Origin: Cristatella mucedo
Lineage: Eukaryota; Bryozoa; Phylactolaemata; Cristatellidae
NCBI GenBank assembly: GCA_009760855.2
Contig: WPIO01000032.1
Coordinates: forward strand, 1,467,001-1,531,000
Direction of reading: 5' to 3'
DNA: 64,000 bases
Part shown: piece after piece, positions 17,131 to 34,644 of the stretch
Position numbering within the stretch: position 1 is the first letter of the stretch
Layout: every line of letters begins with the position of its first letter
Position numbers and translations under genes: made by a program
The notes under the pieces: generated by a model
Databases searched by the model: none
Told to the model about the DNA's origin: nothing
Seen by the model: the letters and a program-made list of their open reading frames with translations, nothing else

Positions 17131-19735
17131 AATTTACATGACGTGGAAATTCTCGTGCTTGCAAGGGGAAATGGCCGAGCATCTAAGCGGAGCAGTTAAA
17201 AACAAGTAGAGAATCGTTTGTGAAACTTAGCGAGTGTGATTCCTTATGTGCAACACTATCACCACACAAAAAGCGTAGGCTTTAGCATGACAGCCTGTTC
17301 AGCGAAAGTGTCCGTTTTAGTAATTCGAAAACATTAAGGCGATGCTCATCTCAAATCAGGTAATATCAAGCCCTAATACGCTGAAAGCAATTATATTCCA
17401 GGTGCATTTTTCTGAGTATTTTAGGAAGCTATAGCTGAGTGTCGGCAAGCAGAGCAAAAGGAAGCCTCAGTTTTTTTAAGTTTAGAATGGAGAGTGGAAT
17501 AATAGGCAGAAGTGGGAATGGCAGCATGAGACCTAATAGTCCTAATAACTGACATCGAGTGCCAAAGATTATTGATTGCTAGCAAAGCAATTTTAATAGT
17601 TCTTTCATACTCCATTCTCTATTAATTCACTAATTTTATGTGTAAATACGAAACATATTTTATTTGTACATCCCTGTGGTGAAGTTAATCACAGATGGTT
17701 GGTTTAAATACGCCGTAGGAATAGAGCAAATAAGGCGCTCGTCAAAAGCTAGCAGTGCACTTTACTCCAGGGCAAATACATTGCGACTTGGCCGAAATTT
17801 TTTTAAATACTGCTGTTCTCCTTTGATATGATTTAAGTGCTGCTCATCTCAATGGCCAGGTTTCTGCAACCAATACCTAAACGGGCTGAATGTGTAATAC
17901 CACCAATCCATTAGGGAGATGCAGACATATTCATTTTGTACAAGAAAGAAACTTGGCCACGGTTGATCCCTCACAAGAAGAAGCTCTACTCACGAAATAG
18001 GTCAATGAACAATGTGAAATGGATTTATTAGATGCGCTGAAACAGAATATTGTTTGGTAATGCGATGCCATTAAATACATATTTCTTCGAGAAATAGAGA
18101 AGCAGGCGGGTAGTAGGTATGTTCATGCTTACTCTATTTAAGTTTAAGATTGATAGGTTTTCAAAATTAAAGGGGCCACTTTAAAAGTACAAATAAATGA
18201 AGGTACAAGAGCACACTCGTATAACCTATAGGCTGAAATATGGGGCTGTCTACATGAGCAGAATCAATAATGAATGGTCTAAGAAAGTACTACCTCCGGA
18301 TTATGTTATTCTCCCGGCAGTTAATTTTGACTTACGCCAAAGGATGAGAATTGACATCAAAGTAGTTAGCACAATTACAAATATTTCATATTTAAATCAC
18401 TCATTGTATTGATTTCAAAAGTCGTAACCTATAACAAAAACCTTAAATGTCATGAATTACCGGAATTGTTTGATGCTCGCTGTAATACAAATCCACTCAC
18501 TACAAAAACTAGGAAAAAATTAAATTGACAAAATCCATCTTGAAATGAATTAAAAACCCATCTGCACCGGATAAGCTGTGACATGCTTTAATTTACCATG
18601 GTTTAAGAAATAAGGATACACTTTTCGTTGTGCTAATAGTGAATTAAATTAGCCGTATGCTTTGCGTTGATAGGGCAGTTTTTGCCCTTAAGGCAAAGAA
18701 GGTCTGGAGTTTTTTAAATTTATTCAAGTATTTTCATTTATATTTCGTATTCTATAGAAATCTCTGGACGCTTTTTGGTCAAGTCACTGGAGTTGTTACT
18801 AGGATTTCTAAATACGATGTACGGTTTTTTATAGCAATCTCTCAGTGAGGTATTATTGTGCTAATCAGCTAGTCACAATGAGAGAAGCGTATTTTTCGTT
18901 CCAATTTACATCTTGGCAAGCTATTTCTGTACTGCATTAAGCAAACCACTACTTCGTACAAGCTAATTAGAGTTTCTGCAGCTCAGGGAGACCTTAGGCG
19001 ATTGCAATGAGTTTCTACGAGTTGCGCTGAACATTAAATGCCCTCACGATTGAAATCATATATTTTCCGCGAAAGTCTTAGGGATGTCGTGGTAAGAAGA
19101 GTGAGTGATGACGATTGTGTGTCTTTCTAGGCTAAAAAGAGTAGCCCTTTATTAAAGCCAGAATCACGCGTTATGCTTTCGTTAGTTTTACGTAAGAAGC
19201 AGGAAGCGACCAGGATAGAGATTTAGCTAGCGGGATCGGCCCAATAACTAAGCCGAGGAGCTCGGCAGAACTAATCCGAAACGTAAACATACTTCAGGTC
19301 TAAAATAGAAAAGTCAGAGAAAAAACACTGGCAGAAGACAGGAATTTAACATTAGGCTGACTGGAATTCTAGATTATGCCACTGCTAGGATGATTAGCGA
19401 TATCAAGAATGCCGTCTGAGAATGCATCAGACGGTTTCAAGCGAATAGTAATATGGCCGAACTTTAGACTAACCACCGACACTAGCGTCGCTGAGATTAA
19501 CGACCTTACAAGTTATGGATGTAGCTAAAGTGGCTCAAGCAAGACACCGAAGCTATGGCTATTTAGAGCTAAGGCTTGCTGAGGCTTTGCAGCTGCAAAC
19601 CGATCCACACTAGGCTCTCGCATTCAGCACAAAGTTATGACGGATGCATTTTATTACATTTCAGTCCCTCCATTTTCATAGTCTTCTACCAGCTCAATAG
19701 GAGGAAATGAAGCTTGCATGGTTAAAAGACGTCAC
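17131..19735. other. Gene-free stretch
   Basis: Only short scattered open frames (under 75 codons) without recognisable domains, splice context or composition shift. No tRNA or repeat identified. Confidence 0.5.
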
Positions 19736-19739
19736 GTAG

Positions 19740-20760
19740 TACCTTAAATCATATCTTACATTGCTAACACTTCAGGAGACAGCATAGAAAAGTGCGATGA
19801 CTTAAAACGTTCAGGGTCCATAAATGACACCATAGGTATGACGAGGGCACACATTTTAGACTGATTTGTTATCTGCATGTCGTCAGAATAGCAGAATTTG
19901 GCAATTATTAGCGATGATAGCAGGCAGTGGTAAGAGAAACATTGGTCGAGTGTGTGAACTTTGATGTGAGTAGGGTGGTGCACTTGAGCCACAAGAGACA
20001 ATGATGAGTTTGCAGATGCACAAAATTCGGTGCTTTAATCGTCGGAGAAGTTATCAAAACGAATATTTTAAACACCAATGATGAGGAAGGATCGATTTCT
20101 CTCACACATAATCTAAATGAGATCGGAGAAATCTGAGATAAAGGAGGAATTAGTACCTGGTAGACGATAGACTGCTGCCACCATTGGTAGCATGTTGTCG
20201 GGTGAACTCAAGACGATAGATTCGAAAGACTGCTTCCTGGGTACGGCAAATAGCTTGAAGTCGAAGTTCAAGCGGTGATAATAGCAACTCCATCTCCATT
20301 TTTGATCGATCTGGGGGTGTGAAAGAAGGAAAGCCCCAGCCGGATTGCGTCTTTAATTATCACGTAGTTCACCGATTTGAGTCCAGTTTCGGTCAAGGTG
20401 AGCAGGACGAGACCTGTTTCAGAAATAAGGTGGCTTTTTAATAGTGGTTTACTGCACATTGAACGAGGATTCTGAAGACAAGCTTTGCGTTGGGCCGCCA
20501 AAAATATAGCAATCCCAATGACCATGAAATGAAGGAAAATGAAAAATGTTAGAGAGATTTACAGAAATGCTTGAGGGAGAACGCGATGAGTGGCTCGAGA
20601 CAATGCTAAGAATGCCAATGAAGCGGGTACTCAGCTCGTGGCTCCCAGCAAACGAGCGAGTTCTTAACTCCCAGCTATCGGCTGCCGGGTGCTTTTCTTT
20701 TGTTAATGCATAATGCGCGGATCTTAGCAATAGCAATGCAATCTATGAATTCATTTAGAT
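19740..20760 (-). mobile_element. LINE family 1 fragment: leader and endonuclease domain
   Basis: On the minus strand a leader (CTTCATTGGCATTCTTAGC) is followed by an apurinic-endonuclease-like N-terminus of ORF2 (TETGLKSVNYVIIKDAIR, then SFFHTPRSIKNGDGVAIIT) homologous to 11,670-11,920, and continues as degraded frames to about 19,740. It preserves the 5' region that the viral element removed from LINE copy 1. Confidence 0.8.
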
Positions 20761-20764
20761 GAGG

Positions 20765-21265
20765 ATAGCGAGGCTATAATAGGTGGACATGATAATAACT
20801 TATAAGTAGGCTACTAGCCGCCAGCGGATCAAACGTCATAGCCGGCGAGGCGAACCCATATCCAAGGTGAAAGCGTGTAGATGTTCATAGACATATAATT
20901 TCTTGAGCGCCTCGGTAAAAAATGAACATATAATAAGCTTTAAACAGGTCTTATCTTTATCTTTTACCGTGCATAATATTTGGAAAAATTTTGGTTTTTG
21001 GAAGAGAATTCTGAAACGGGCAAGGAACGCTAGTAGAGCCCTTCCTACTCAAATCGGTTACCTGAGCTTAAAAAAAGTATGAAATCACTAGAAGACCAGG
21101 TTTTGCGGTTTCAATTTAAAAAAAACCTGCAACCTAATTCTGACAGACTCAGAGAAATCCATATTGTGTACAACTGTTCAACAATAATTAATATGCACCA
21201 ATTCTTCAAAAAATGCACTGGATTCTTGTTATTTGAGCTTTGTGCCATTCTCGCAATGTAGGTTA
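20765..21265. other. No gene seen
   Basis: AT-rich sequence without supported features. Confidence 0.4.
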
Positions 21266-21269
21266 TGGC

Positions 21270-21356
21270 TCCACGATTGAAATGATTCTTTCAATCATAC
21301 ACAAAGTAGCTAGGACAAGATTAAGTTCTCTGAGGGGTGGAAAGCTATTTATTATT
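21270..21356 (+). mobile_element. LINE/SINE 3' tail remnant
   Basis: Contains AAGATTAAGTTCTCTGAGGG followed by a TTATTATTATT tail, the shared 3' terminus of the main LINE and SINE family B. Confidence 0.6.
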
Positions 21357-21539
21357 ATTTCTTTGCTATATTCCGAGACAGGAATGGCAGCCATGGCGAC
21401 GAATTATGAGATCGTTACATACTTTTAATATTCTCACATCCATTGCTCAAGCGGCCCAGACAACACTTTCAATTTCCACAGCCTTTAAACAGCCCTGATA
21501 GTTAAAATCCTAGCACCATTAACATTTAGAAATAAAATT

Positions 21540-22130
21540 GGACATAAGTGATTGGAGTTGGATTCGATCATAATAGGACGACTAGCCTGATTTTAGAGTA
21601 CTTCAGACAGGTAGGCTGGAGCAAGAGAATGACGGGACCTAAAAGTTAACACCTTGCAGTCAATACTATGCTGATTGGGGGCCATTGCATATCAAACAGA
21701 AGTTGTGCAATTTGACAACTATCAGAATCACAAAAGACAAGGCCATCACCTGAGTTTGGTACTACTAGTTATTTCCTGACGCCAAATGCCAGTACTTCAG
21801 CAAGAGGTGACTACAAGAATTTGACACATGATGTCTCCAAACCGTTGATCACCCGTGATGTAGTATCGAGATATAAGCAGACCCGAATTGGTCAAAGTTA
21901 TGTAGCTGACATTAAGAAGACTTTAATGTCGAGATTATGTAGCCGTTTAGAGAAATGTCACTTTGGAACTGGACACCTAGATTGAGTGCCTATTTTACTG
22001 GAGATATCCTGGCAGAACTTATTTTGAGGATTAACCATACCTATATCCAAATCAAACTAGGTTTGACCAGATCAGTAATTTAATCGAATCTTCATTTAAT
22101 TAAAAAAATGTTTCTACCGCCATGTGTTTT
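21540..22130 (-). mobile_element. LINE family 1 fragment (reverse transcriptase C-terminal part)
   Basis: The plus strand reads like the complement of the 42,950-43,400 region (GGGACCTAAAAGTTAACACC; CCACCTAGATT; GAGATATCCTGGCAGAAC; AATTTAATCGAATC), matching the reverse-transcriptase connection region of the better-preserved LINE there. No intact frame. Confidence 0.7.
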
Positions 22131-22229
22131 TGAAAGCTAGTGCTTTTTGCCTGCTTTGATGTTAATACTAATACGGAAAGGCTCCTGAGGAACGAGAAAT
22201 GTTGAGTGGTTCACCATAAACTTTACTAA

Positions 22230-22745
22230 AAGAGCTAGGATGGAAGCCGGTCGAGCAACCAATACAGATAAAAGTTCTTAGCTGACCCAGAAGGCCCGCC
22301 ACTGCTGGGCTCCTTCATACCTAGCTGATCTGCTGCACCAGTTTCAGCCTCTTCGCGCCCTCAGGTCCTGTATGGACAATACATTAGCTGCTCCATTCCT
22401 CCGCTTAAAGACTGTTGGCGACAGAAGCTTAAGCTCTGCAGGTCGTAGACTGTAAAACTCGCTTCCACAGTTCTTACGCCACGACAACTGCCCTCCTGCT
22501 GCCGACTATGGCTCGTCGTTTTCAGCGGTCCTGAGCTGCTACTTCCATGCTACTCACTACCTCAAATGCTCTCCTGACTGTGCTTTGCTTCCCATTTTCT
22601 CTCTGTTGCGTGAGACAAAGTCTGTTGGCTACCGAATGCGTACCGAAAGCCGCTTAGGCTGTGAGTGCACTATAAAAACTCTCCTGCATAACACCCACAT
22701 GGTCTTTATGACTTTGTGGAGTTACAGACGGAGATACATTGCATT
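22230..22745 (+). mobile_element. LINE family 2 fragment
   Basis: Reads KARHCWAPSYLADLLHQ and then FLRLKTVGDRSLS with a NSLPQFLR-like segment near 22,460, the C-terminus of a CR1-like reverse transcriptase ORF, followed by a 3' region homologous to 16,930-17,130. Confidence 0.7.
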
Positions 22746-22749
22746 GCAT

Positions 22750-23630
22750 GACTATAGCACTGCCCACTGCCTTCGCTCAGAAAGCATTTCAGCATTGTCT
22801 AATGTGAGGGCAAATTTAGGTTGCATACACTTAATCAGACGAGCGATGAAAGTTTCGGTTACTGAGGGTTTTTAAACGTGTTTGCTTGAATCTCAGGCAT
22901 GAAGACATTGATTCTTCCTAACAGGCAACCATGGATGCTAGTTAACTTTAGCAAAAACAGGTGGCAATGTTTCCGCTCTAAATAAAAATATTCACATTTT
23001 GTTGAATTAATGTGGTGTAGAGCTTTTATTTTGAGGTTATCATGTTGTAGCTCCACTTTCCGAAAGCTAAGATATTTTCTTATTTTGAATTTACTAATGG
23101 TTGTTCAGATGTGATACTGCCAGGCTATCTATCAGCTTGGACAATTTGCTGATATTAGGCACGCCACCGACCCTTTGTGATACTTATCGTAGAGTGCGAG
23201 AGTACGTTGACTCCACTGGTGTAAGAGATCGACCCTTGGCCATTCGTGCACCGATCTTCCTCAGCAGCCACGTTTTGTCAAATGACTAGGGTAAAGTATT
23301 ATGACTCGCAGCCTATTACTCTGAGGGCTAGCAGAAAATCAACGCACACTAAGCACCCTTCAAAGCTGCCGTCAACCCAACCTGCCAATAGCTGCCGAGC
23401 GGTTCTGGCAAGTACTAGCTCGATACTGCCAAGCGATGCATGTTAATGTAATTAAATGAATGACTTGGTTGTGCAGGAACAAGAAGGCGTAAATACTTCA
23501 AAGCCAGCTGCAGTCTATAGAGCATGGTTTAGGCAGGCCTCTTTTGTGTGAAAAGTACTCCTTGACTAAGATAGAAGATTTGGGTCATTCTCTCCTCTCG
23601 ACACGGAGTGCTACTTGCGTTATAGAATAC
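22750..23630. other. No supported gene
   Basis: Short open frames only. No domain, repeat or RNA recognised. Confidence 0.4.
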
Positions 23631-23635
23631 TGTTT

Positions 23636-24076
23636 TCAGAAAATAAAGTTATTGGGAACATCGCATACCTCAACCGATGGAACTAAGAGCAGGAGCTGGC
23701 TATCGCCTTCATCCTTCTTCCGGTACAATCGATTCAGTAGGGCATAGATCAATAGGTAGACAGGCACTATCGACGACGTTGCCGCCTCTCTTGCCCAGAA
23801 CGCACGGCAAGCATCCAGCTCATCCTGGTAGACCACCGATGCCGGTTGAAGGATGGTGCCTACGGCTCTGACCTGGTTTGATCGGCATAGCTGGGACAAG
23901 GTGGCGGTCCAAGGTCTGGGAAGCATTCTTGGAACGGTGCAGCCCGGCTGTGGGGGATCTGTGGTGTTGCGAAACCCATGGCCATCCGTCGGTGTGCAGC
24001 ACGGCGATCCAAGTCTTTGAACTCGGATCGGACCTTGATAAGCCAGTGGGAGGAGCCGGCAGTTGATGAGCGGCAA
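23636..24076 (-). other. GC-rich open frame, possible exon of an unknown gene
   Basis: A 146-codon minus-strand frame coincides with a local rise in GC content in otherwise AT-rich repeats. It includes DELDACRAFWAREAATSS then a hydrophobic IVPVYLLIYALLNRLYRKK segment, and a possible donor (GAG|GTATGC) near 23,668. All six frames are fairly open because of composition, so coding is uncertain. No family recognised. Confidence 0.25.
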
Positions 24077-24164
24077 TGGTCTGTCATGGCGCCCTCAGAA
24101 GAACAGGCCACGAACTGAGACCTTCAGAATAGAATACTAGAAGAATACTAGCTGATTTAACAGC

Positions 24165-24310
24165 CTCTTTTTGTATAGCGTCAGAAGAGCATCTACGGCT
24201 ATCACCGCCGCTTATAGTGGCGATAAAGAATCGCCCACCACAGGATTTAAACCCGCGACCTTGGAGCCGAGGTCATGAAAAGCAACCGCCTTACCTAGTG
24301 AGCCATTAGA
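24165..24310 (-). mobile_element. tRNA-derived SINE, family A
   Basis: Complement of the SINE at 41,045: pol III B-box-like segment (GCGGGTTTAAATCCTG on the minus strand), then TGATAGCCG and an end GAGGCTGTTAAATCAGC. A-box-like TGGCTCACTAGGTAAGGCGG is visible on the minus strand. Confidence 0.75.
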
Positions 24311-25005
24311 GCTTCAGCACTCCATAAATTCGCGCCTCTTAATGTCATATAAAAATATGTAAAACTTGTACGTAACATAGATATACGTACAAAACGGTCT
24401 CAATAAACCTTAGTGACACAGCTCATGCATTGGCGAATAATTTATTTTTCTCTCTAGTTGATAGGTTAGGGAAAGTGGTATAAATGACCGTTCCTATCCA
24501 TCAGCTAATGTACGGGACCAAGCAGAAACCTAACGTGTAGGATAAGGATTCGCAAGCCAAAACAAGCATCTCATGTGGGATGTATGCTGCTAGCAAACTT
24601 TCTTGAATACATACTCCTAAATTACTTTAACATGTTTTACAAGAATCAGTGCATAGTTACATGCTTTGGTTTTGGAACTGTGCCTACGAGGTATGCCATA
24701 CGTGCGCCAAATTGGAAAATGACTATACAGTACTGTTTCCATATGGCAGTATTGCACCGAAAGCCACCGACGTCCGTTGGCAGCGGGGCATTTTATGGAT
24801 GCCACTATGTTCGTGGTGACACGAAACAGCCATTCATGACTCTTAGGTGCCCAATGTAAACAGTAGATAGTTTAAAAAGACAAACTTACGTCTACTTACT
24901 TGGAGGCTCGAACCTTGCAGTTTAGCCGACCCCTAGGGAAAATTATGCCACTGGAAAGCCCGGTACTTCATTTCCCTTAAAAAATGTCTTCCTGGTTGCA
25001 CGATA
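24311..25005. other. No supported gene
   Basis: Overlapping frames at 24,575-24,859 have no recognisable domain; no repeat identified. Confidence 0.4.
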
Positions 25006-25009
25006 ATAA

Positions 25010-25095
25010 AAATGATAGCAAATATAAATTTTTATAGCGCTCCCTGAGAACTAAATTTCTTTCTAAGCACTGCACAGATGCTGTAAAGAAAGCAT
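25010..25095 (-). mobile_element. LINE family 1 3' tail remnant
   Basis: TATAGCGCTCCCTGAGAACT and CTTTCTAAGCACTGCACAG are the complement of the LINE 3' terminus. Confidence 0.6.
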
Positions 25096-25164
25096 AACCA
25101 AATGATTGGTGGTAAATACACCTGGTGACCCCAACAGCAAGTTATCCATGGTGCTTTGATTGGT

Positions 25165-25375
25165 AGTAGGAGCAGAACCAATGCCGAATAGTGCTACGAG
25201 CCGTGATTGCTTGATAGCAAAAGCGATTGCTTTTCAAGAACTCTCTCGAGGCCGTGGGTTCAAATCCTGCAGTAGGGGATCCTCTTACGCAGCTGCAAGC
25301 GGTGGCCATAGCCTTAAAAGCTCTTCTGTCGCTACACAAAAGAGACTGCTAAATCGCCTTGTATATTTTGTAGTA
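25165..25375 (+). mobile_element. tRNA-derived SINE, family A
   Basis: Same layout as 41,045-41,235: A-box region near 25,185, a B-box-like GTGGGTTCAAATCCTGC near 25,255, GCAAGCGGTGGCCATAGCC, and end AAGAGACTGCTAAATCGCC. Confidence 0.75.
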
Positions 25376-25379
25376 GGCT

Positions 25380-25975
25380 GATAGTAAATGAGCAGATGGC
25401 AACTTGGCTGAGCTTCGTAAAGGCAACTCAGGGTATGATTCCTGAAGCTCGATATGAGTAAATGAGAGTGACAAGTCTAGTTTTGTTAAAATATATGTTC
25501 CTACTTTAAAATGTCTCATTTACGTCGTCTATCGAAGGCAAAGAGTGTGAATTATTATTAGCTGGTAGTTCATCTTTGCTCCTTATTCCCTACACAGGTG
25601 GATCGAGCCGTCTTGCCTAGTTATCAGCACTACGGTACCTCTCATTTATTGGTCAAAGTTTGAATCAGTGGCAGTCAGATCGTCATCAAGGACAATGCCT
25701 CTCACTGCTGTGCTATATTGAACTCTTTCTTGCGGTCTCAACCTGTGTACCTAGGAGTTTTTGGAGGTCTTCACTCACATATTTGTGTGCGAAAAACCGT
25801 TACTGGTAGCATGAGACTTCAAAATTCAATTTGTGAACCCTAGCAGCGGCCAGTTCCGCTCATCTTTTGACTGTCTGGAACACGTTGGTTTGGTCCAAAG
25901 CGTTATTCGTACTACTCAAGTCGGTGTCCATATCCTGGATCTCGCGATCGCTAAGGATGTCTTCCCCAAGGACCA
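25380..25975. other. No supported gene
   Basis: A short stretch near 25,860-25,970 reads weakly like LINE endonuclease (STSLVWSKALFVLLKS) but is too degraded to call. Confidence 0.3.
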
Positions 25976-25977
25976 TG

Positions 25978-26016
25978 TCATATATATACATACATATATA
26001 TATATATATGTATATG

Positions 26017-26055
<39 letters not shown>
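25978..26055. repeat. (AT)n microsatellite
   Basis: TATATA/CATATA dinucleotide tract with few interruptions. Confidence 0.95.
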
Positions 26056-26058
<3 letters not shown>

Positions 26059-26299
26059 CAGCTCACTGCCTGTGGACTCTCTTCGCTGAGTCTAGCAGTT
26101 CCGTCGTGGAAGACAACGCTTCGCCATCTTGCTGGTTGACGAAAGTGTGCCGTCTTTTGGCGTGACGGACTTTCTCGCTGTAATCAGTAAAGATGTATAA
26201 GGATTTAAGGCTGAGACGACTGAGTGAAGTGATGAATGCCATTGTATAGTTCACGCACAACCCAAGGAGTTGCCTCGTGCGAATATTGGCACCATCAAG

Positions 26300-26747
26300 G
26301 CAAATGAGAGTGCTCCCGTTGTGATTACGGGATCACCCGTTCAAGTCCTACGGCAAGAAGTCTCGTTGCAGCGGCGAGCCTAGCGGCCTGCCACTTGACA
26401 GACTCAGAAATAGGGTGATTGCCGGCGTCACGACGAGACTCTCCGTATGCAGAGAATCTAAAAACAGAGTGGGGTCTGGTCGGTCGCTGGAACGGACGCC
26501 TTATCGAAGCGCCGCCCCCCAATTGGCGGCCGCGTTTCCCAGCGGCGAAGAGTGTGGCCGTTATCGGCTACGATCGCGAGCGGCTTCGGCATAGGTGGCG
26601 ATAGCCCCGAGGCTACCTACATAGCTGTCCGCCGAAGTCGCTACGTTAGCCGCCGCTGCAGCGTCGCTGCCGCACCCCCTGTTCGCCGCGATCCTCGAAC
26701 CTCGGACTGAGGGGCATCGGAGGGAGCAGACAGGGTGTCTGCATTAA
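26300..26747. other. GC-rich DNA downstream of cystatin gene B
   Basis: Local GC is high, as over the cystatin exons, but no cystatin motif or convincing exon is visible. It follows the predicted polyadenylation signal of gene B. Confidence 0.35.
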
Positions 26748-26753
26748 TTTATT
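26748..26753 (-). terminator. Polyadenylation signal of cystatin gene B
   Basis: AATAAA on the minus strand, 124 bases beyond the TGA stop of the last exon; it supports that this is the true 3' end of the gene. Confidence 0.65.
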
Positions 26754-26876
26754 TTCTAAAGCCGCACGCGCCGCAGCTCAGCAGCTAACTGCAGCCGTCG
26801 CCGCAGTCACGCACGCCCGGCACTGGGGCGGTAGCTACGGCTGCGGCGGCGTCTCTCAGTCGACCCGTTGCAGTCG

Positions 26877-32048
<5,172 letters not shown>

Positions 32049-32099
32049 GTTTCTTGCTAAGACCCAGGAGCCCGCATGAAGGTAGCCGCAGCTCGTCCT

Positions 32100-32111
32100 G
32101 CGTTTTATGTT
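32100..32111 (-). promoter_or_regulatory. Candidate TATA box of cystatin gene B
   Basis: On the minus strand ACATAAAACG lies about 55 bases upstream of the ATG, a plausible TATA position for a short leader. Not tested. Confidence 0.3.
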
Positions 32112-32209
32112 GGGCTCCGGCTAGAGCTCTCTGGGAACGAGCACGTGCGACCTTGATCCCCGGAGGCCAGCTTGGACCGCTATCGCGCAGGAGCACTTAG
32201 AGGCTTAGC

Positions 32210-33010
32210 GTGCAGCTAGGCACGAAGGCCGCCCGCCGCGATCTCACCACGCGATACGGCCTCCTCCTCACTGAACCGCCGCTGCCTTCTCTGTGCTGCA
32301 GTTGCAGCCACAGCTGCTGCCGAAGCAGCCTCCTAGCGATGTACCTTTCTAGCCTCTGGTGATTGGTCAAATGACCTTTGCATGTGCTCTCTTACATAGC
32401 CTGTCGGCACGGTAGAGGAAGTGCATTAATTTACTAGAAGAATAATGGGAGTCTGCTTGAGTAATCAACTTCTGAGTCGAGTTCCTGCAGTAACTCACTG
32501 CTGAGGCAGCTGCTACTAACCACCAACTCCAGTCGTCAGCTGGGACAGTGGGCCTCACCCACAGAGCCCTGTGGACGGTGGCCACAGCATCTGGCAGTAG
32601 AGTGAGGAGAACAACTAGGTAGCCATGCCTACTGGTTGGTCGTGAACATGACCCTTGGGCCACACCAGCCTGTGGTTTAGAGCATTGACAAAAGGCAGAT
32701 GGCTGAGCCACCTGCCACACAGCTGCCTGAGCCTAAAGTAGACAGTGGAGCCTTGGCCCGTGGACAGTGTAGCTGCCTAGAATGCCAAGGCTGCTGACTA
32801 ATTGGCAAGTTGGTCGTCGCCAAACCGCCAAGTAGAAAGGGCAAAAGTCATGCCACTCACCCCAGGTAGCCAATCCGGACAACAGTTTCAAAGGCTTCGG
32901 GCAGTGTTTGGTCCAGAAAACAGTTTGCTGGTGGTTGCAGCAGTTAAAGCTGCTGGAAGTAGCAATTCTGCCTTTAGTCAAAGGTTGATGACTGCAAGCA
33001 GAATCTTGCC
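32210..33010. other. Upstream of cystatin gene B, no gene seen
   Basis: Open frames on both strands lack domains; likely intergenic with unrecognised repeats. Confidence 0.35.
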
Positions 33011-33689
33011 TTTTTATGCATATGGCTCAGAGCTGTCTGTGTATTTTGATCCATCCGTTCCTTCCTGATAGTCGAACTGTCTGCAGCTTCCGTTCTGCAC
33101 GTACTGCTGACTTTCTCGCTCGGATGGATGCAAAATTTCTCACATTGAATAAAAGTAAAACCAGAATACCAGTTATGTGCAACCTAGTACTACTTAAAAA
33201 TATGAATAACCGACCCTCAAAATTGGCTCAGCCAGCACATCGCGTGTAGCATGCGAAATTTATACTTCAAACCTAGCGATCAAGTTCCGGTCTCGTTTTA
33301 GAACTAGTCGCTCCACAGAGTCAGCTTGCTTACAGTCTATAACGACCTTCTCAGGAACGCAGACTTAGGTGCAATCTCTGTACTAGTTTTGCCTGACCTT
33401 TCGGCAGCTTTTAATAATCTTGATCATCAAGTCTTTCTCGAGCGCCTCTAACCTCGCCTGGGCATCACTACACTGCACCATAATGGTTTAGGTCATATCT
33501 CAATGAGAGACCCCAGAGTATTAATGTGAATGATGAAATGTCACCCGAAGAGCCTCTGAAGTACTGAGTACCTCAGGGTTTCGTGCTTGGTCTACTTCTC
33601 TCATCACAGTTTATATCCTATACCTTACCGAAGTGATCACCAAGTACAATCTAGGCTTCCAGTTTTATGCATGACACTAAGTCGTGCCT

Positions 33690-33838
33690 TTGAGCAGGTA
33701 ATTTTATTCATTTGCATAGTGATCTAAGATAACTGTATGTCTATTCAGATGCTTCACATATGCCACAGGGATCGAGCACACAACCTCGGCCAGACCTTGG
33801 TCAGGGCCAGCACCTTAACCACTGGGCCAAACTGTGCT
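33690..33838 (-). mobile_element. tRNA-derived SINE, family B
   Basis: Plus strand TTCACATATGCCACAGGGATCG ... ACCTCGGCCAGACCTTGGTC ... CACCTTAACCACTGGGCC is the complement of a tRNA-like head with A and B boxes. Confidence 0.7.
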
Positions 33839-34083
33839 CCCAGCACTCAAGCACAGACTAACTAACTTCCTAAACATGAGCAAACCAAATCCAGTGTCGA
33901 CTTCTATAACTCAGTGCTTTCAGGTCTACCAGCCTGTTCAATCAGGTGCTTACAGTTGGTGCAAAACTCGGCAGCTAGGCTTGTCTGTCAAAAGCCTCGC
34001 AGTTGCCACATCTCCCTACTTCTCGCCGACAGGCTGTGAGTTTCAATCCAGAATGGCATCGACTTCAAGGTTTGGTCACTCAC

Positions 34084-34195
34084 TTTTAGGTCACTTCACA
34101 ATAATAATAATACTATTAATATAATAATAATACAGTTGATATAGCGCCCTCAGATAACTCATACGCTTTCCAGGCACTTTTCATTATTTGGGTCC
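34084..34195 (-). mobile_element. LINE/SINE 3' tail insertion with ATT-rich tract
   Basis: ATAATAATACTATTAAT tract then TATAGCGCCCTCAGATAACT, complement of the family tail, inserted in the 33-34.6 kb LINE. Confidence 0.6.
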
Positions 34196-34375
34196 CACCT
34201 ACCTATAAGAAATACTTCCCCACCAAGCTAGGCATCATGCCAACCTATTTTCTGAATCAAATCGTTGATGTATGCCTCGTACAAGCTTCAAATCATTTGG
34301 AGACCGTGCCTTTAGAGTATGCTCCTAAATATATGGAACTCATGAACGATTGACGTCTCGGCATCCCACCCGACG

Positions 34376-34490
34376 GGATGACAGCTGACTTGGCCTAGTG
34401 GTTACGGTGCTCGCCCCTACCAAGGTCTGGCCGAGGTCGCGACCCTCATGAATAGAAATTTATCTCTCTTAGGGTGCTATCCAACAGCAT
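34376..34490 (+). mobile_element. tRNA-derived SINE, family B, nested in a LINE
   Basis: A-box region TGGCCTAGTGGTTACGGTGC, then GGTCTGGCCGAGGTCGCGACC, and tail TTATCTCTCTTAGGGTGCTAT. LINE 3' UTR sequence resumes at 34,492 (CAGCATTTGGTGGGTCCCTG). Confidence 0.7.
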
Positions 34491-34644
34491 TTGGTGGGTC
34501 CCTGTGATTTGTCCTTTATGTGCTTATGTTCGCTGCCACCGTGCATGCTGCCACTAAGCATCTGATAAGTGCACAGAAAGAGATTAAGTCGTCTGAAAGT
34601 GCTATACAAACACATTATGGTTATTATCATTATGTTATCGGCAA

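Larger units (their letters stand above)
33015..34640 (+). mobile_element. Degenerate LINE family 1 copy with nested SINE and LINE pieces
   Basis: Order of homologous pieces: DPSVPS and WMDAKFLTLNKSKT (33,050-33,160), scrambled reverse-transcriptase parts (33,300-33,660: STESACLQSITTFSGTQT-like, LDLSAAFNNLDH-like, VPQGFVLG-like), C-terminal ORF part (33,900-34,080) and 3' UTR (34,490-34,640). Three younger insertions break it. Confidence 0.75.
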
